Positions 39,180 to 51,947 of a DNA stretch of 64,000 nt are shown one piece after another. Source of the DNA: Pseudoscleropodium purum (taxonomy: Eukaryota > Streptophyta > Bryopsida > Hypnales > Brachytheciaceae); contig OZ017796.1 of assembly GCA_963969395.1 (NCBI GenBank), forward strand, positions 18,912,501 to 18,976,500. The letters run 5' to 3'. A model generated the notes under the pieces. The model saw only the letters and a program-made list of their open reading frames with translations, did not search any database and was not told where the DNA came from. Numbering within the stretch: the first letter of the stretch is position 1; the number at the start of each line of letters is the position of its first letter. The position numbers and the translations under genes were made by a program.

Positions 39180-39560
39180 CAAGTTACTTTTCAAGAAGTT
39201 GCTTAAATTGCCCAAAAAACAAGATTGTCCATAACTTTTTCATTATTAGTCCGAATAGAACAAATAAAAGCTTCACATGCAGACAAAAATATAACATTTT
39301 AGAAGAAAAAAAAATTAGAATTTATTTTGATTTTTTGCAATTTTTTTTTGTGTTGCCCGCTAAGTTCAATTTTAGGTTTTTTGTGGTATAACTTTTGTTG
39401 TCGAGCACCAATTGAAATAAAAATTATATTCCAACATAGCTAATCATTTTTTCTATCTTATGAAAAATTTTCAAAAAAAATTTGCCAAAATTTGAGGTCA
39501 CAAGAACCTACCCAAAATCTGATTTGTCTCCCAAGGAGACAATGGGACTTTAGGGGGGTA
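39180..39560 (+). repeat. Dispersed repeat family D, copy 2
   Basis: Inverse match to 29320-29690, with the same order of landmarks (ACATTTTAGA, then TTTTTTGTGGTATAACTTTTG, then GTCACAAGAAC). Non-coding. Confidence 0.7.
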
Positions 39561-41883
39561 ACTATGAATAGTTGAGCTCCTATTAATCCTAATGTATATA
39601 TTGCAATTAAAGTAAGTGGCTACTGAAGCTAATTGTCTTGGAAGGCAACCAACTTCAAAATCCACTTAAATGATTTAATTAGACTTGATTGGATAATTTG
39701 GTTTTAAATTTTAAATTAAAAACCTTGTAAAGTATTGCTTGTTTGTGCCATCAAAGTTAAGCGACAGTCCTTCTCTTTTTGATGGGTTTTGTGAAATTCA
39801 CAACATTTGACTACACATTTTGGATGGATTTCTTAGGAGCCCTACTTTTGATTTAGTAGATTAGATTGTCACTCTAGAGCAGCCCTCCAAAGACCCTATA
39901 TTTTTTTTAATGTTTTGAATTATTTCAGATTTTTTGTTTACATATCTACCTATATTGATATGCTAACTAAATAGACTATGGGATATATGACAATGTGTTG
40001 CATAAAATTATACTCTAGAGTATGTCTAATATTAATGAAGGTATGAGATTTGAATTAAGGAAATTTCCAAATTACTAACTCCTTAGATTTTTAAGGGTCA
40101 TAAGGTTGATTTAATTCCTTTCACTTTAACTTCAAATAGTTATTCTTTACAATATACAACATTTTTGAATGGAGAGGTAGGGTCTTTCTATACAATATCA
40201 CAATAAAAAGAATAAATTTGTGTTACAATGGCCCACAATTCATGGACAAGCTTAAATTTAAGATTTTCTACAATAGAAAAGAATCTTGATTAATAGAAAT
40301 CAAAAGGTCCCTTGCCTTGAAGTTCAAGAATGTTATGTAACGTAGAAATATCTACTTCTATTCATCCCCTATTTCTATCGAATAAGTGTTGAAATATCAC
40401 TAATATGACCTTCAACCATTAGCTTTGAACGGCTCCTACTTTACAAATATCACTTCATGGTTGTAAAGTAACAAGCTCTTAGAGTATGGATTTGGATCTT
40501 TCTCAAGGTGCTTTAACCACTTAAGGACTTGATCCATTGTGAAATGGTCAAACTTCTTATCTAGACTAATTTTAGCCTTTTCAATAGTATTCAAACAACA
40601 ATCTGATATTTTTTCTACTTGAAACTATAAATTCTCTATCACTTTGAGAAATTGCAATTTGTTTAGTGAAAATTTTTAATTGTTATCATTTTTGTTGCAA
40701 AAAATGAACATAAATGAGTAAAAATAGAAAAAACAATCCAAATTATTTGAAATTTTTTTGGAAGGTAAAAGTAGCAATGAATATTAGCATAAAAAAAAAA
40801 TTTCAATTCGTGATTTTATTTTTAACACTTGAAATAGACACATCAAATACCTTGAAGTCAAATTTGACTATCAAACCAAATTTATCCTTTTATTTAATTG
40901 ATGTTAAAAAAAATTTCTATAATTTTGAAGGAAAAATAAAACTATTGTGATTTTTCTAAGCTAAAGGTGGAAATAAAACTATATCAATTAGAATATATAT
41001 TAGAATAATCTATAATTTTTTACTGTAAATGAAGAGTGAAATGAGAAATATAATTTTATAATTTAAATTCAAAATACTTTATATGTATATACATATGAAT
41101 GAAAAGCACACCATATTGTGTTATTTGGATTTTAACACATGGAGCTTTCAATTGCAATAACTCTTTCAATTTTTGACATTTCTCAAAACTTTAAAATGGA
41201 ATAAAAACAAAACTTGTCAAGCTTCGTTTTCTTAGTTGAAATCAAATTTCAAAAAAAGTTATTTTAAAAGTAGTAATTGAAGTTGATCAAGGTGCATCCA
41301 CTTTTTGGATGTCTGCGCGTTTAAGGGTTAAACATGAACCTACAGAACAATTTGAAGTTTCTTCCAGTCTTGACTTTGAAATTTCACAAAAAATACAAAA
41401 ACTGTCCAATTTTGTTTCTTATTTTTCTAAATACTAAGGATTTTCATTTGTCTACAAGAAAAAATAATACTATTTGGGAACAGAAACCCCTCAACTCTTA
41501 CTAGTTGAAGGATCTTGCCGTCCTACTAGAAATGCCCCAATCACAAGTGGCCAACAACATCCACATGGCAAAATTCACATGGGGGAATCTGATTGCTTGT
41601 ACCCAACACCACCATGCCCATAACTTACATAACATTGTATAATAAGGCAATGGTCCTCCCCATGCTGGAAAAGTATAATGCTTCAGTTTATTAGATGCTT
41701 AGGAGGGACTTATGAGGTAATTCATGGATTGGGGTTGGTTGAGAAGCCATTACTGTATACTACAATTTTGTTCATTGTAGGGATCCTCTTTTCAAAGATG
41801 CAAAAGGGACTTGAATGCCTCATTGGTAAATAATAATATGTATATTTTAAGGAGATTTGCACCAACTTTTATGATCTTGTCAC
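39561..41883. other. AT-rich intergenic DNA, no gene seen
   Basis: More than 2 kb with stops in all frames and no recognisable motif. The 78-codon open frame at 40714-40950 is Asn/Lys/Phe-rich, as expected by chance in AT-rich DNA. Confidence 0.55.
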
Positions 41884-42323
41884 TTGCAAATGGGGACACC
41901 ATGCATGCAAGGAGGCACAGAGACACATACTATCATTCTGGCAACTATTAGGGAGGAAGATTGTTATTCATTTCTCATACAACTCAGTACTCTGCATTTG
42001 CAATTACAAATTGCAGCATTTTCATCACCAATTTTGTTAAATTGGAGAGATTCCAGGATCCAAAAAAGTACTGCCTTGTTCATCTGGGATACAAAGCTTT
42101 TAAAATTAGGACTTGGAATGAAATGGATATTCAACACACACTATGTGTCACGAAAGTGCCAAAGTTGGAAAATTCAGATAAATATTTAAGTCCTATTTTC
42201 TGCAAAGTCCATATTCTAGATGATGAGCACAGTGCTTCTTTGATACAAATATATTTCATTGTAATATTTTCTAAATCATCCAGGTCATTACTTAAATTTG
42301 TAAAGGATAATCTTTTTTCATGA
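41884..42323 (+). pseudogene. Possible coding relic, unrecognised
   Basis: Two overlapping open frames, 41884-42189 (101 codons) and 41961-42323 (120 codons), lie in otherwise closed AT-rich DNA. The second reads like protein in its middle, for example YCLVHLGYKAFKIRTWNE and KVPKLENSDKYLSPIFCK. No family is recognised, no splice-supported continuation was found, and chance is not excluded. Confidence 0.25.
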
Positions 42324-42969
42324 CCAGTTTGATGCTGGTATTGAAGTAACTAATATATCCATGTGAAGTTGTGAAGAAAAATATATTGAAATTCAAGAAA
42401 GGATTGAGCTTGTGACTATGTAATTTGTCTCAATTTATCTTGCTTTGTTTCCTCTATTTTGCAACTAAGTTTGAGTGGGAACTTTTTTTTATACATCAAA
42501 ACATATGTCTTGGCTATAAGTTATAAAATTTTATAATTCATTGGTTATGATTTCAAATTATCATAATTTTTGAAGAAAAAGTGAAGAAATTTCATATCTA
42601 ATCAAAATTAGCTAAAACAAATCCAAATATTTCTTTGAAGGTGTATATTATAATGTAATTTTTTTTTCCATATAATCACTATATATAGAAAAATGGACTG
42701 TGATAATAGACCCAATGTTCAAATTACATTTTGAATGTTCAATTTTAGGATTTTTTTTGAAAATTTCAGATTGGAATAAAAACTAGAGTCAATAAGATTC
42801 ATTTCATTAGATGGGCTCAAATTTAGATAAAGAGCAAGGATATAAATTAGAAGTTGCCAAAATACATTATAGTAGCCCATCCATGAGCTCATATTCTGAA
42901 AAGATCATCCACATGGGATTAATAGTCCAAGTGTGGCACATTATCATTGGCTACAAGACTCTCAATATT

Positions 42970-43215
42970 ACAACCAATCTTTAGTTGATTTTACAACCAA
43001 CTTATGGTTGGTAATAGGATGACCTATATGACTAGTATAGGTCCAACATAATCTTCAACTAAAAAATTCATAGTAATTATGCTTTGAGAAATAAAATTCT
43101 GAAAAACTACTGAAATTCTATTTCTATACAGGGAAAAATTTCCTCATAGACTAAAAAAACGTGTGCTAGAGACACGCATAATTGCTTCACTGGTTGGAAA
43201 TGGGTCGGTTACCTT
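42970..43215 (+). repeat. Dispersed repeat family C, copy 2
   Basis: Same-orientation match to 17530-17775 (see that entry), with GGTTGGTAATAGGATGACC and CTATATGACTAGTATA, ending in TGGTTGGAAATGGGTC. Confidence 0.6.
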
Positions 43216-43415
43216 TAGAGGGACATCTTCTGTGATCTGTGGCACACACTTCCTCGTTTTAGAAAAATTGTGGGACGTCCGACATAAAGTTGTTCTTGTA
43301 GTGTGTGTATTATGGCGAGGAGAATCTTCTCTGACAACCAGAAACAACTGGATGATAGCTTGCTATATTGCATCCAACAGCAACAGCAAGCTTGTTTTGT
43401 CATCTCTGAAAGCCA

Positions 43416-43479
43416 CATGATTTGGGCTCATGATTTGGGCTCATGATTTGGACTCATGAATTGACTCATGATTTGGGTT
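43416..43479 (+). repeat. 13-bp tandem repeat, five units
   Basis: Five tandem units of consensus CATGATTTGGGCT (starts at about 43416, 43429, 43442, 43455 and 43467; the fourth is 12 bp). The block lies about 1.3 kb upstream of the MATE start codon, at the edge where GC content rises. Confidence 0.85.
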
Positions 43480-44773
43480 CATCCTCTGGCGATTGAGAGT
43501 TTAGGGTTAACAAATCTGGCGATCGTCGCTCTCGTTTCTTAATTTTCCTTGTTCTGGGTGGGGTGAGACACTGCTGTAATTGCTGAAATAAGAGCGATCG
43601 ACTTTCTCAAAAATCTACCTCGCAGTGAATGATCGAAGCGGTCGTTGCATTATCCATCACCAAGGGTCTCTCTCGTGCTCGTCACTTTGTGTTGCTCGAT
43701 CATTTGAATGCACGCCTGGGGGTCCAATGTTCGGGACCGAATGTGCGTATGACGAGCGTCGTTGGGTAACTGAAGTTCTTCCGGGAGTTGGATGCCATGC
43801 CAGTGGTGATGAAGAGGAAGCAGCTGGAAGACAGGAAGAGCGAGCTCTTTTCTAAATTGCAGTAAAAATTTGCAGCAGTATGGCCCGTGCTCTGACTGCC
43901 GTGCTGTTGTAAAGGTCTGTTGAAAAGCTAGCTTACTTGTACAGCAGAACAATCAAGAGCTCTTCCATCGATGCGTCCATCAAGAGCTGAACAGTGGATT
44001 TTTGCCATATATAGCTAACTTGCCAATTATTATGTGTTCTTTAAGCAATGGGAGCTCGATCGCAGGAAGAAGAACTCGATTCCAAGATCATGTGCCAGAG
44101 CCTGTGTAATTTGGCCATGGATTGAATTGGTTCTCTTGGATCGTCGTCCTCTAATAGAAACTGTCCATGTACTTGTGTGACGAGATGCATGCCTTTCGTG
44201 GGAGCTTAGTGGACAACTTGTAGACGATCTTTCTTGCATCTTTAGTTCAATTATTGAGCTTGCAACTCCTATTGTATGTGAAGTTGGGGTCACATGCTTT
44301 TCATGCTGGTTTCTTCGCTAATCTTATAGCATAGTTGTAGAGATAGTTTCGTCGCGAATAGCCAGAAAATAGCCTTGAGGGATATCGATCGCTTTCGTAT
44401 CTAACCGTCGAAAGCTTTCTCGGAACTGCCACGTATCTAGCTCTTGCTTGACGCATCAATGGAAGAGCAATTGCGGACTGCAAAGTCGAGAAGAACGTCA
44501 GGTCTTCTTTCTGGTCCCGGTTTCTGGTTTGTTTATTTAGATTCTTTTTTTCTTGTTCTTTCACTAGTGTCCGACCTCGATTGAGTTTCATATCTGATCT
44601 CATCATCTTGAGATTTTCAGGGATGACTTCAAAGTCTCTTCAATGGTGAAGTCACCTGAATGCCATTCAGTTCGGGCACTGGCACATTGACGACGACAGT
44701 GAAGCTTCAGCTGCAATTTGCAGCAAACTAGCTTCGAGCTTCCTTTTTGCAGATACTGAATTACGAGTGCTCA
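43480..44773 (+). promoter_or_regulatory. 5' leader/promoter region of the MATE gene
   Basis: About 1.3 kb of clearly higher GC content than upstream. A strong pyrimidine tract plus AG (TTCCTTTTTGCAG, ending at 44752) stands 21 bp before the start codon. This suggests a 5' untranslated intron whose acceptor is there; its donor is not identified. Short open frames (for example 43625-43855) show no family motif. Confidence 0.45.
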
Positions 44774-47700
44774 ATGGCGATGACGATCATCGAAGAATTC
44801 ACTGAGCCGCTCATAAACGGGGAACTGCACCCGCCAACACTCTCCCCCTCGGGTTTCACGGTGGCTGAAAACTACATCACCTGCTCGAAGCCCTTGAGCA
44901 AAGGCCATGGAAACAACCCCGTGAGCCACGACCCGGAAGAGAAAAGCCTTTCTCGGTGGGTGTGGGGGGAGGTTCGCGAACAGCTGTGGCTGTCAGGACC
45001 CATCATGGGCACGTATTTTCTGCAACATATCATGCTTCTGGCCTCAACGGCGTTCGTGGGGCATTTGGGCTCCCTGCCCCTCGCGGCTTTCACCCTGGCC
45101 AACGCCTTCGCCAGCATGACGGGATACACTGTGCTGGTACTGCATATTCAATCTCTGCAACCTCAAATTCGATGGAAATCAACGGCAAATAATTTCAGTG
45201 ATTTATGTGCAGTCTCCGTCACCCAACCGAACCCTCATTCGGTCATTCCTCAGATTCTAACTGTATACATATTCAGTACAGTACATTGGCTGATATATTC
45301 TGTGTTTTGGGCGAAGTGTTGTGCAACTGTACGTGTACACCAAACTAAAATCTAGACCCGTCCTACTTTTCTAAGGAAGAACTGCTTGCACACCGAACTC
45401 AGTTTTCGCAATTGAGAGACCGTCAGTTTAATGGATATTCCGCCCCATTACCTCGTTTCTAGGTTCTAAAGCCCAGGGAACTTGAAAGCTCAGGTTTCAG
45501 AGCTTGTGTCTGACTTGTGGCACTTGTGCACTACAGATTTGGCAGTCGATAAACATGTCATATAATCGAATATGGCCATCTGAAATTGGCTGTTGCATCC
45601 AATTGTTGTTCCAATTTGGGAGCCAAAATTTTCGAAATATGAAATTATATGGCACCTGAAATTGACTGTTGCCCGAGTTGTGCTGATGTGATCGCAGTGG
45701 TGATTGAAGTTAGGTATGGCGAGCGCACTGGAGACACTCTGCGGGCAAGCCTACGGCGCAAAGGAGTACCACCTCCTGGGGATCTTCCTCCAACGTGCGA
45801 TTGTCATCCTCACATTGTCCGCAATCCCCATCTCTCTCATCTGGCTCAACATGGGCAATATCCTCGTCGCCCTAGGGGAAGATCCGATAGTAGCTCAAAC
45901 AGCCCAATACTACACATACTGGCTCCTCCCGACCTTGTTTGGTTTGGCAATTTTCCACCCTCTCATCAAGTTCTTCCAGACGCAGCGTGCCGTAGTGCAC
46001 TTGCTGCTGGCCATGGCGGTTTCGACGTTTTTGTGCCATGTGCCTTTATGTTGGCTGATGATCGACTATCTTCGCGTCGGGCTTCACGGCTCCGGCATCG
46101 CCTGGAGCGGCGCCGTCACTGTGAACGTGAGTTTGTTGCTCTTGTTTGTGAGATTCGATAAGCGGTTCGAGAAGACGTTCACAGGGTTCTCGAGGGAGGC
46201 GTTGCGGGACTTCGGGGATTTTTTAGGACTGGCGGTTCCGTCTGCCACCATGATTTGGTATGGGATTACTCACCTTCACTCGGATACTCGTCGAATGGTT
46301 ATTGGTTCTTGTGTGCAATTTTATGGGGATTCTAATGCACCAAAGGATGTGTTAATTATTTGGATACTGGATGCAAATTTTATAGAGATTCAAATTTTTT
46401 TGTGCGGTGGATGGTCTGAAACTAAAATCTGATGCTTTTGTAGTATGCGCTCTTGTTGTCAATAACTTACATGAACTTATTGACCAAGATTTTAGAGCGT
46501 TGGATTTAGCATTGGATGGGATTGGGTGTTACTAACTTAAGTAAGAAGACCACCAACAATCAATTGTGACAAAGATTAGAAGAAAATTTTGCAGATTGGG
46601 ACTACCCTAAGTATCATTGAATTTCCAAGTAATTGGTAACACATGAGTCAAAACCTCTTCTTCTGTGGGAGGAGGGGTGGGGTTCATGTACTGTACATTT
46701 GTCAACAAAAAGGTTTAGCTAGCAAGGACAATTGCATGCATGATCACCATGATGATCTGTTGTTTTAGGGCCTAAGTTTTAAGTGATGTTGGCCTTTGAT
46801 GCAACAGCATGGAGGCTTGGTCACTTGAAATTCTGACGCTGTTGGCAGGACTGCTTCCCAACTCCAAACTAACCGTCTCGACTTTTGCCATCTGGTACAG
46901 CTCTTGCACCAATAGAATATGGTAAACTATGTTCTATGTATCAGTGGCTGAAAATTAATGTGACCAACAACAGTTTTGTCCAAAGAAGTTGTACCCTACT
47001 TTGCAGCTTCCAAGATAGTAAAAACTTTCATGCTAAATTTGAAAAGTGAATGCTACTGTGGCCACACATCATTACTGTGGTCCAACATAGCCAGTGTATT
47101 TGGTGTAAGACATAGAACTGTGCTCATCTTTACTTCACTTTGTTTGAACTTCACTGTATCATACTTGTTGTACTCTCTGTCATGTTGTGGACAGGGATCT
47201 TGAGATTTCGAAGTTCTTTGGTCTTGTTCATGGACATGGCATGCTCAAGACTATTCCATGTCTTTCTTTTGGACCGCCATACTTCCTGCTCCTGAAGGAT
47301 TATTTGATGCTTTAGGGCAATTATAATGACTCTTGCTGTGGAATAAATTCTTGAAGAGCCAGTCAGTGGGGAATTTGGAAGCACACTAACAGAGTCATGC
47401 TGGTCATTGTTTGCAGTTGGGGTCTGCTCACCTTATCAAATGTGGTTGCTCTTGCTCTCGGCATTGCGACCAGGTAATACTTTCATACACACCAGATCAA
47501 TTACTAGAGAATCCATGTAGACAATGAGTCCATTCTTCTCATTCTCTTCACGGTTTAAGGTGAAAGATGAGTGCAATCAGTTCGAGCAAGTCGTTTTGAT
47601 AATTTGCCTCCAAGTGCCCAAGATAATGCCAGGTACTACACTACTACTAACATGTAACATCATTCAAATTCAATTGTTCAAAACTGAAAGATCTTAATTC

Positions 47701-50552
47701 AAACTTTTGGCATCATGCTGCACTAGCTTGCTGTCGGCATTTCAATTTGCTAGCTGGGGTGTTTGCAGCGTTCGAGTAGCGAATGAGCTGGGAGCAGGAA
47801 AGGCCCACGCAGCTCGATCAGTTCTTGCTGTGTCTGTGGTCACAGGGTTAGTGCATGGGACAGTGATGGCCACTTTCATCTACTCACTCCGTCATACTTG
47901 GGGATGGGCATTTACCAACGACTACGAAGTGGTGCAACACGTCGCTCGGACTGCACCTTACCTCGCAGTCCTGGCTCTTCTGTATGCCTTGGGGGCTATT
48001 CTTTCAGGTTTGTTGTCCGACTCTCAGACACAGCAATTCAAAAGGGAATTCCTTTCTTCCTATTTGTTCATTGCCATTTTGGTGAAATTTAGCGCAATTC
48101 CATTTACATGGCGTGTTGCACCAGCACCCTCAAGCAATGAAAAAATGAAATGATTTAGGGAGCCGGGAGGGGAAGGGGTGGAAATCCTACCGGGGAGTGC
48201 ATAATGTTGTGGATGAAATGCAATTTGAAGATGAATTTGCATATTTATCGGCACAAGCTAATGTAAAGGTCGAAATGACGCATGGAATTCCACCAATTGA
48301 CAAAATTGACATCTTCAGGAACCCACACAGGATAATGTCGAGAATACCATGTAAGAGCTACTTTCATGTTTGCGGCCACAAGAAAAACTAAATAAATCCA
48401 GTTCAAAATGGGGCTTTAGAGGGGCTTTTTGTGTCGCGATCACTTTGCATTTTTGCAGAAACCACTGAAGTTTACTCCTTTTTCTTTAAATCGTTGAGCT
48501 TGAGAAACGAACGTCAATTGGGTTCCACTCACTGGTGGTATTCCACTACTTTGGCTCTTTTCAAGACATCCCTGCGAAACGTATATCTGTGCCTCACCTA
48601 GTTTTTATTTTTTGAAGAGCATTCTGTAGGTGTATGTCACAACTTTTGACGCTGGACTCGCACCACCATTTCATGAAATTGACGATAATGGTTGGTCTCT
48701 TGTGGGGGTTGCAGGAGTGGTCCGAGGTATTGGATGGCAACGAGCAGGTGCTATGGCCAATTTGGGAGCTTACTATGCCTTTGGATTACCTGTTGCTATC
48801 ATCTCAGTCTTTGTATTCAAGTTTGATGCAAGGGTGAGTTCAAATGTTCAATCCCCCCCAAAGCTGTGAAAGATTCATCGGCTAGCAGTTTGCCTGGGCA
48901 CACGATAATGAAACGCTGTCCATGACTTTTTCGAAAGGCCAATATTTGCATGCTGGAGAATTCATTCCTTTGTCAAGTGTAATTATTTGCCTTTCACCAA
49001 ATTTTGGAGAGGATGAAATTGACGTGTATTAATTGTTTTGTGCTCCAGGGATTGTGGCTGGGTATGGGTTGTGGTCTTGTGACCCAAATTGTCGCTCATG
49101 TCTGCATCATTCTCAGCCCAAATTGGGATCAGCTGGTAATGAGCCCAATCTAACCTCCATTTTTTGCTACATTCTGTTGTGGGAGCTTAGTGAAGTTAGT
49201 GCTAACAAAACCAATGAATTGACTCCAGTGAATCTAAGGAGAGGGGGGACTTGGCATCAGCACAGACTATTAATAGTGAAGTGAGAAAGTTTGAATATGT
49301 TTTTAAGTAGTTACATTGTTTGTTGCTTCTCAAAAACTTGAGCTTTGATCCCTAAATTAAAAGAAGCTTCATCAAGAATCACAGACACACGATAACACCA
49401 GCTATAGAATCTCTAGATAGTTACAAGGGATATGATTTCGGAGCATCTCGGCAAGACCACTTCTATTTTTGCCTTCGTGACAACCTGGGATGCATCTTGT
49501 ACATAATTATAAAAATCAATGCACAAGATGCATCCCAGGTTGTCATCAAGGGCAAAATGAGGAATCTGTATGAAGATGTTGTACTGGACTAAGGTAGATT
49601 ATGCTGAAGCTATACATGCTCTCACAACATCCTTGGGTCAAATCTATCACATGGGGTGGTATTTTTTCTTCTACGTATTTTAAAATGGGGACACTTTTAA
49701 CATACTCTTGTAAACCAAAGTTGAAAACTTAAAAATCTTCATAATTAATTCTATAAGTCTCCAAAAAAAATTGAACAAAATGGATTAGATGAAATTTTCA
49801 AAATAATTGATTGAAATTTACTTAGTTTGAAGAGGCTTTAGAAGAACACTTCGTAAACATGTTACTGCAGGTTAGCTTGAGAACTGAATTTGGCATTATG
49901 GAAACAATTGCAAGGAAACTAAACTTGATGTTATAGTCTGATATTGTTTGTGTTTGGTATCATGGCAGGCACAAGAAGCCATGTTGCGATCACAGTCCTA
50001 TAGTGCCCTTCTACCAACCTTGGTAGCCCCTTTGCTAAAGGTTTGTGTATAAAACTTCAAGTAAAATTAACCAAAGAGACAAATTACCACCTCACTTCAC
50101 TTGGTGCAGGCAAGCTCATTTGTTGCATACTGAAAATCAACATAATATTATTCTGGAATGAATCAGTGGCGTCCTTACGACAAATCAAGTCATTTGAAGC
50201 AACAAAATGAACTAATTCGGGCATTGGTTTTCAGTAGTGATCCAAAGGGCCCTTTCGAGTCAATCCAAACTTCCAAAATTGTGCTGATTTGTGACAAATG
50301 GATACTTGGAAGAAGAAATTAGAGAAATGACTTTCTAACAAAAGTTGGAAAACTATGATTCATAGATTATACCTTAAGTCTCAAAATTGGAAATTTGTTG
50401 ACTATTGAACCACTGAATAATGGCATGAACATTGAGTTTGAGTTTGAAGTTGTTTTTACAAATACAATAGTCAGATCCAATTTTAAAGTGTGCTCTGGCT
50501 GTTGTTGCAGACGCCTCAAGGGGAAGGACATTCACCTGAAGACCTTCAATAA
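44774..50552 (+). CDS. DTX: MATE/DETOXIFICATION-family efflux transporter
   Basis: Nine exons: 44774-45136, 45710-46257, 46808-46894, 47417-47473, 47769-48007, 48715-48833, 49049-49135, 49969-50040 and 50511-50552. They total 1614 nt, 537 aa, in the usual range for plant MATE proteins. A hydrophilic N-terminus of about 70 residues precedes the membrane domain (QLWLSGPIMGTYFLQHI onward). Conserved MATE words are present in the right order: ALETLCGQAYGA in the first half, MEAWSLEILTLLAGLLPN in the middle and RVANELGAGKAHAAR in the second half. Plant members use proton gradients to move organic cations, flavonoids, citrate or hormones across plasma or vacuolar membranes; the substrate here cannot be inferred. 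Frame and phase agree across all eight GT-AG introns. The exon 2 acceptor at 45709 and the tiny last exon (14 codons, ending PEDLQ) are the least certain. Intron 7 holds a strong hairpin. Confidence 0.93.
49467..49557. repeat. Near-perfect 34-bp inverted repeat (hairpin) in MATE intron 7
   Basis: Left arm 49467-49500 and right arm 49523-49557 are inverse complements, with about two mismatches and one extra base. They share the core ACAAGATGCATCCCAGGTTG read on the right arm, separated by a 22-bp AT-rich loop. In the pre-mRNA this would form a stable stem-loop about 90 nt long. It may be a small foldback transposon remnant or a microRNA-like precursor; sequence alone does not decide. Confidence 0.9.
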
Positions 50553-50759
50553 TTATCAACTGAAACGTAAACACTCTTTATTCTGCAATTCACTTACTGT
50601 TATAGTCAATTAACTGTAATAGTCAAGTCATTTATATTGTACAGAGTTAAAGGCAAATACGGAAGTGCTTTGACATTTCTAACTCCTTACAGTTCCAGCA
50701 CGGGAGCTCAATCACCAGATGTATTATTAATTACAATTTGCGTCTTGACCCACAAAAGC
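50553..50759. other. 3' flank of the MATE gene
   Basis: Short AT-rich stretch expected to contain the MATE 3' untranslated region. No other feature seen. Confidence 0.5.
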
Positions 50760-51635
50760 TTAGGGCCTTTTTACGTTTAAAAACATCATTGCTTTTGAAG
50801 TGTTACAGGTCTAAATGTCATCAAGGTATAGAAATCTTAACCATTAAATCTTGTAGTGTACATGTTGTGAATGAAGTGAATCACATTTGAAGTCATTTGG
50901 CCACATAGATTGCAAGATTATAATGTCTTAGTGCTAAAAAAGGATGCTAAAGTTTTCCTAGCACTACATTTGGAGGTGAATTAGATTTCTAAACCTACTC
51001 AAATGAAGAAATGTGAAACTATCAAGTGCTTCAAAACCAACATATAAACACATTGGTGAAAGAAAATATCATTCAATTGACTCATTGTGTTTGCAAAATG
51101 GCTTTGAAATGTAAAAAAACAAAAAAAAGTTGCAAAGAAACACATTTAAGGTTGAACCTCCTCCTACTAAAATATTTGTTAGACACTCATAACTTCTTGG
51201 AATGATATGAAATTTTAACCACACAAACTAGACTAGTTTGTGCAACTTTTCACAAATTTTTAAATTTGGAAGTACACACTATATGAGAAAGAAACAAGCT
51301 ACCAAAGTTCACCATAATCCAAAAATGTCTAGATTTTAAACTTTGAATTGCTCCCAAACAATTTGAAAACAAACATTAGATGAAGGAGATACAAGCCCCC
51401 AAAGTTGCAACAATCAAAATGCAATTTGGTAAACTCAAATTGAACCTATAAACTTTGAATGACTTTAAAAAAATCAGTAGATTTTAGATTGATTCAAAAA
51501 ATTTACCACAAACAAGAAGAAAGAGTACAAATTTCCTAATAAGTTTTAGTAAATTCAAATATCAAATGCAAAAGTTTCAACACTTTGAATTGAACTTCCA
51601 AACTATGTGAGGACACTATTGGTCCCCCCCGGGGT
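50760..51635 (-). repeat. Dispersed repeat family A, copy 2 (inverted)
   Basis: Reverse-orientation match to 23877-24660 over nearly its full length. The GC-rich end is at 51625-51635 (CCCCCCCGGGGTGC on the plus strand). This copy sits between two convergent genes (MATE and NC2-beta), about 0.2 kb from the MATE stop codon. Confidence 0.8.
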
Positions 51636-51947
51636 GCTTAGTAGGGTTAATCCTGGGAGGACTATGTGACCCTCCCTCTCCTGGGTCGTTTTCAATCTAA
51701 ACATGTGTCTCTTGGACACCAACAATTTGTTTATACAGTTTTTTTCTTCTTTCTTGTGTTAAATTATTGGCCAAGTTCTATGCATCTCGGATTAATAAAC
51801 TGAACTCATCTTACATTCCTGTAACTGAAAACTCCTTCATTAAGTTGTTGTTTTGACTCCACATTTGGTCTCTTGAATTAATACCATCCAATGAGCAATA
51901 CAATAAACAAGCCACTAAATCGGTATGTTAGCAACTAGCAACTTCAG
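51636..51947. other. Unassigned spacer
   Basis: Moderately AT-rich stretch without coding frames or recognised repeats, between repeat A and the small inverted-repeat element. Confidence 0.5.
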
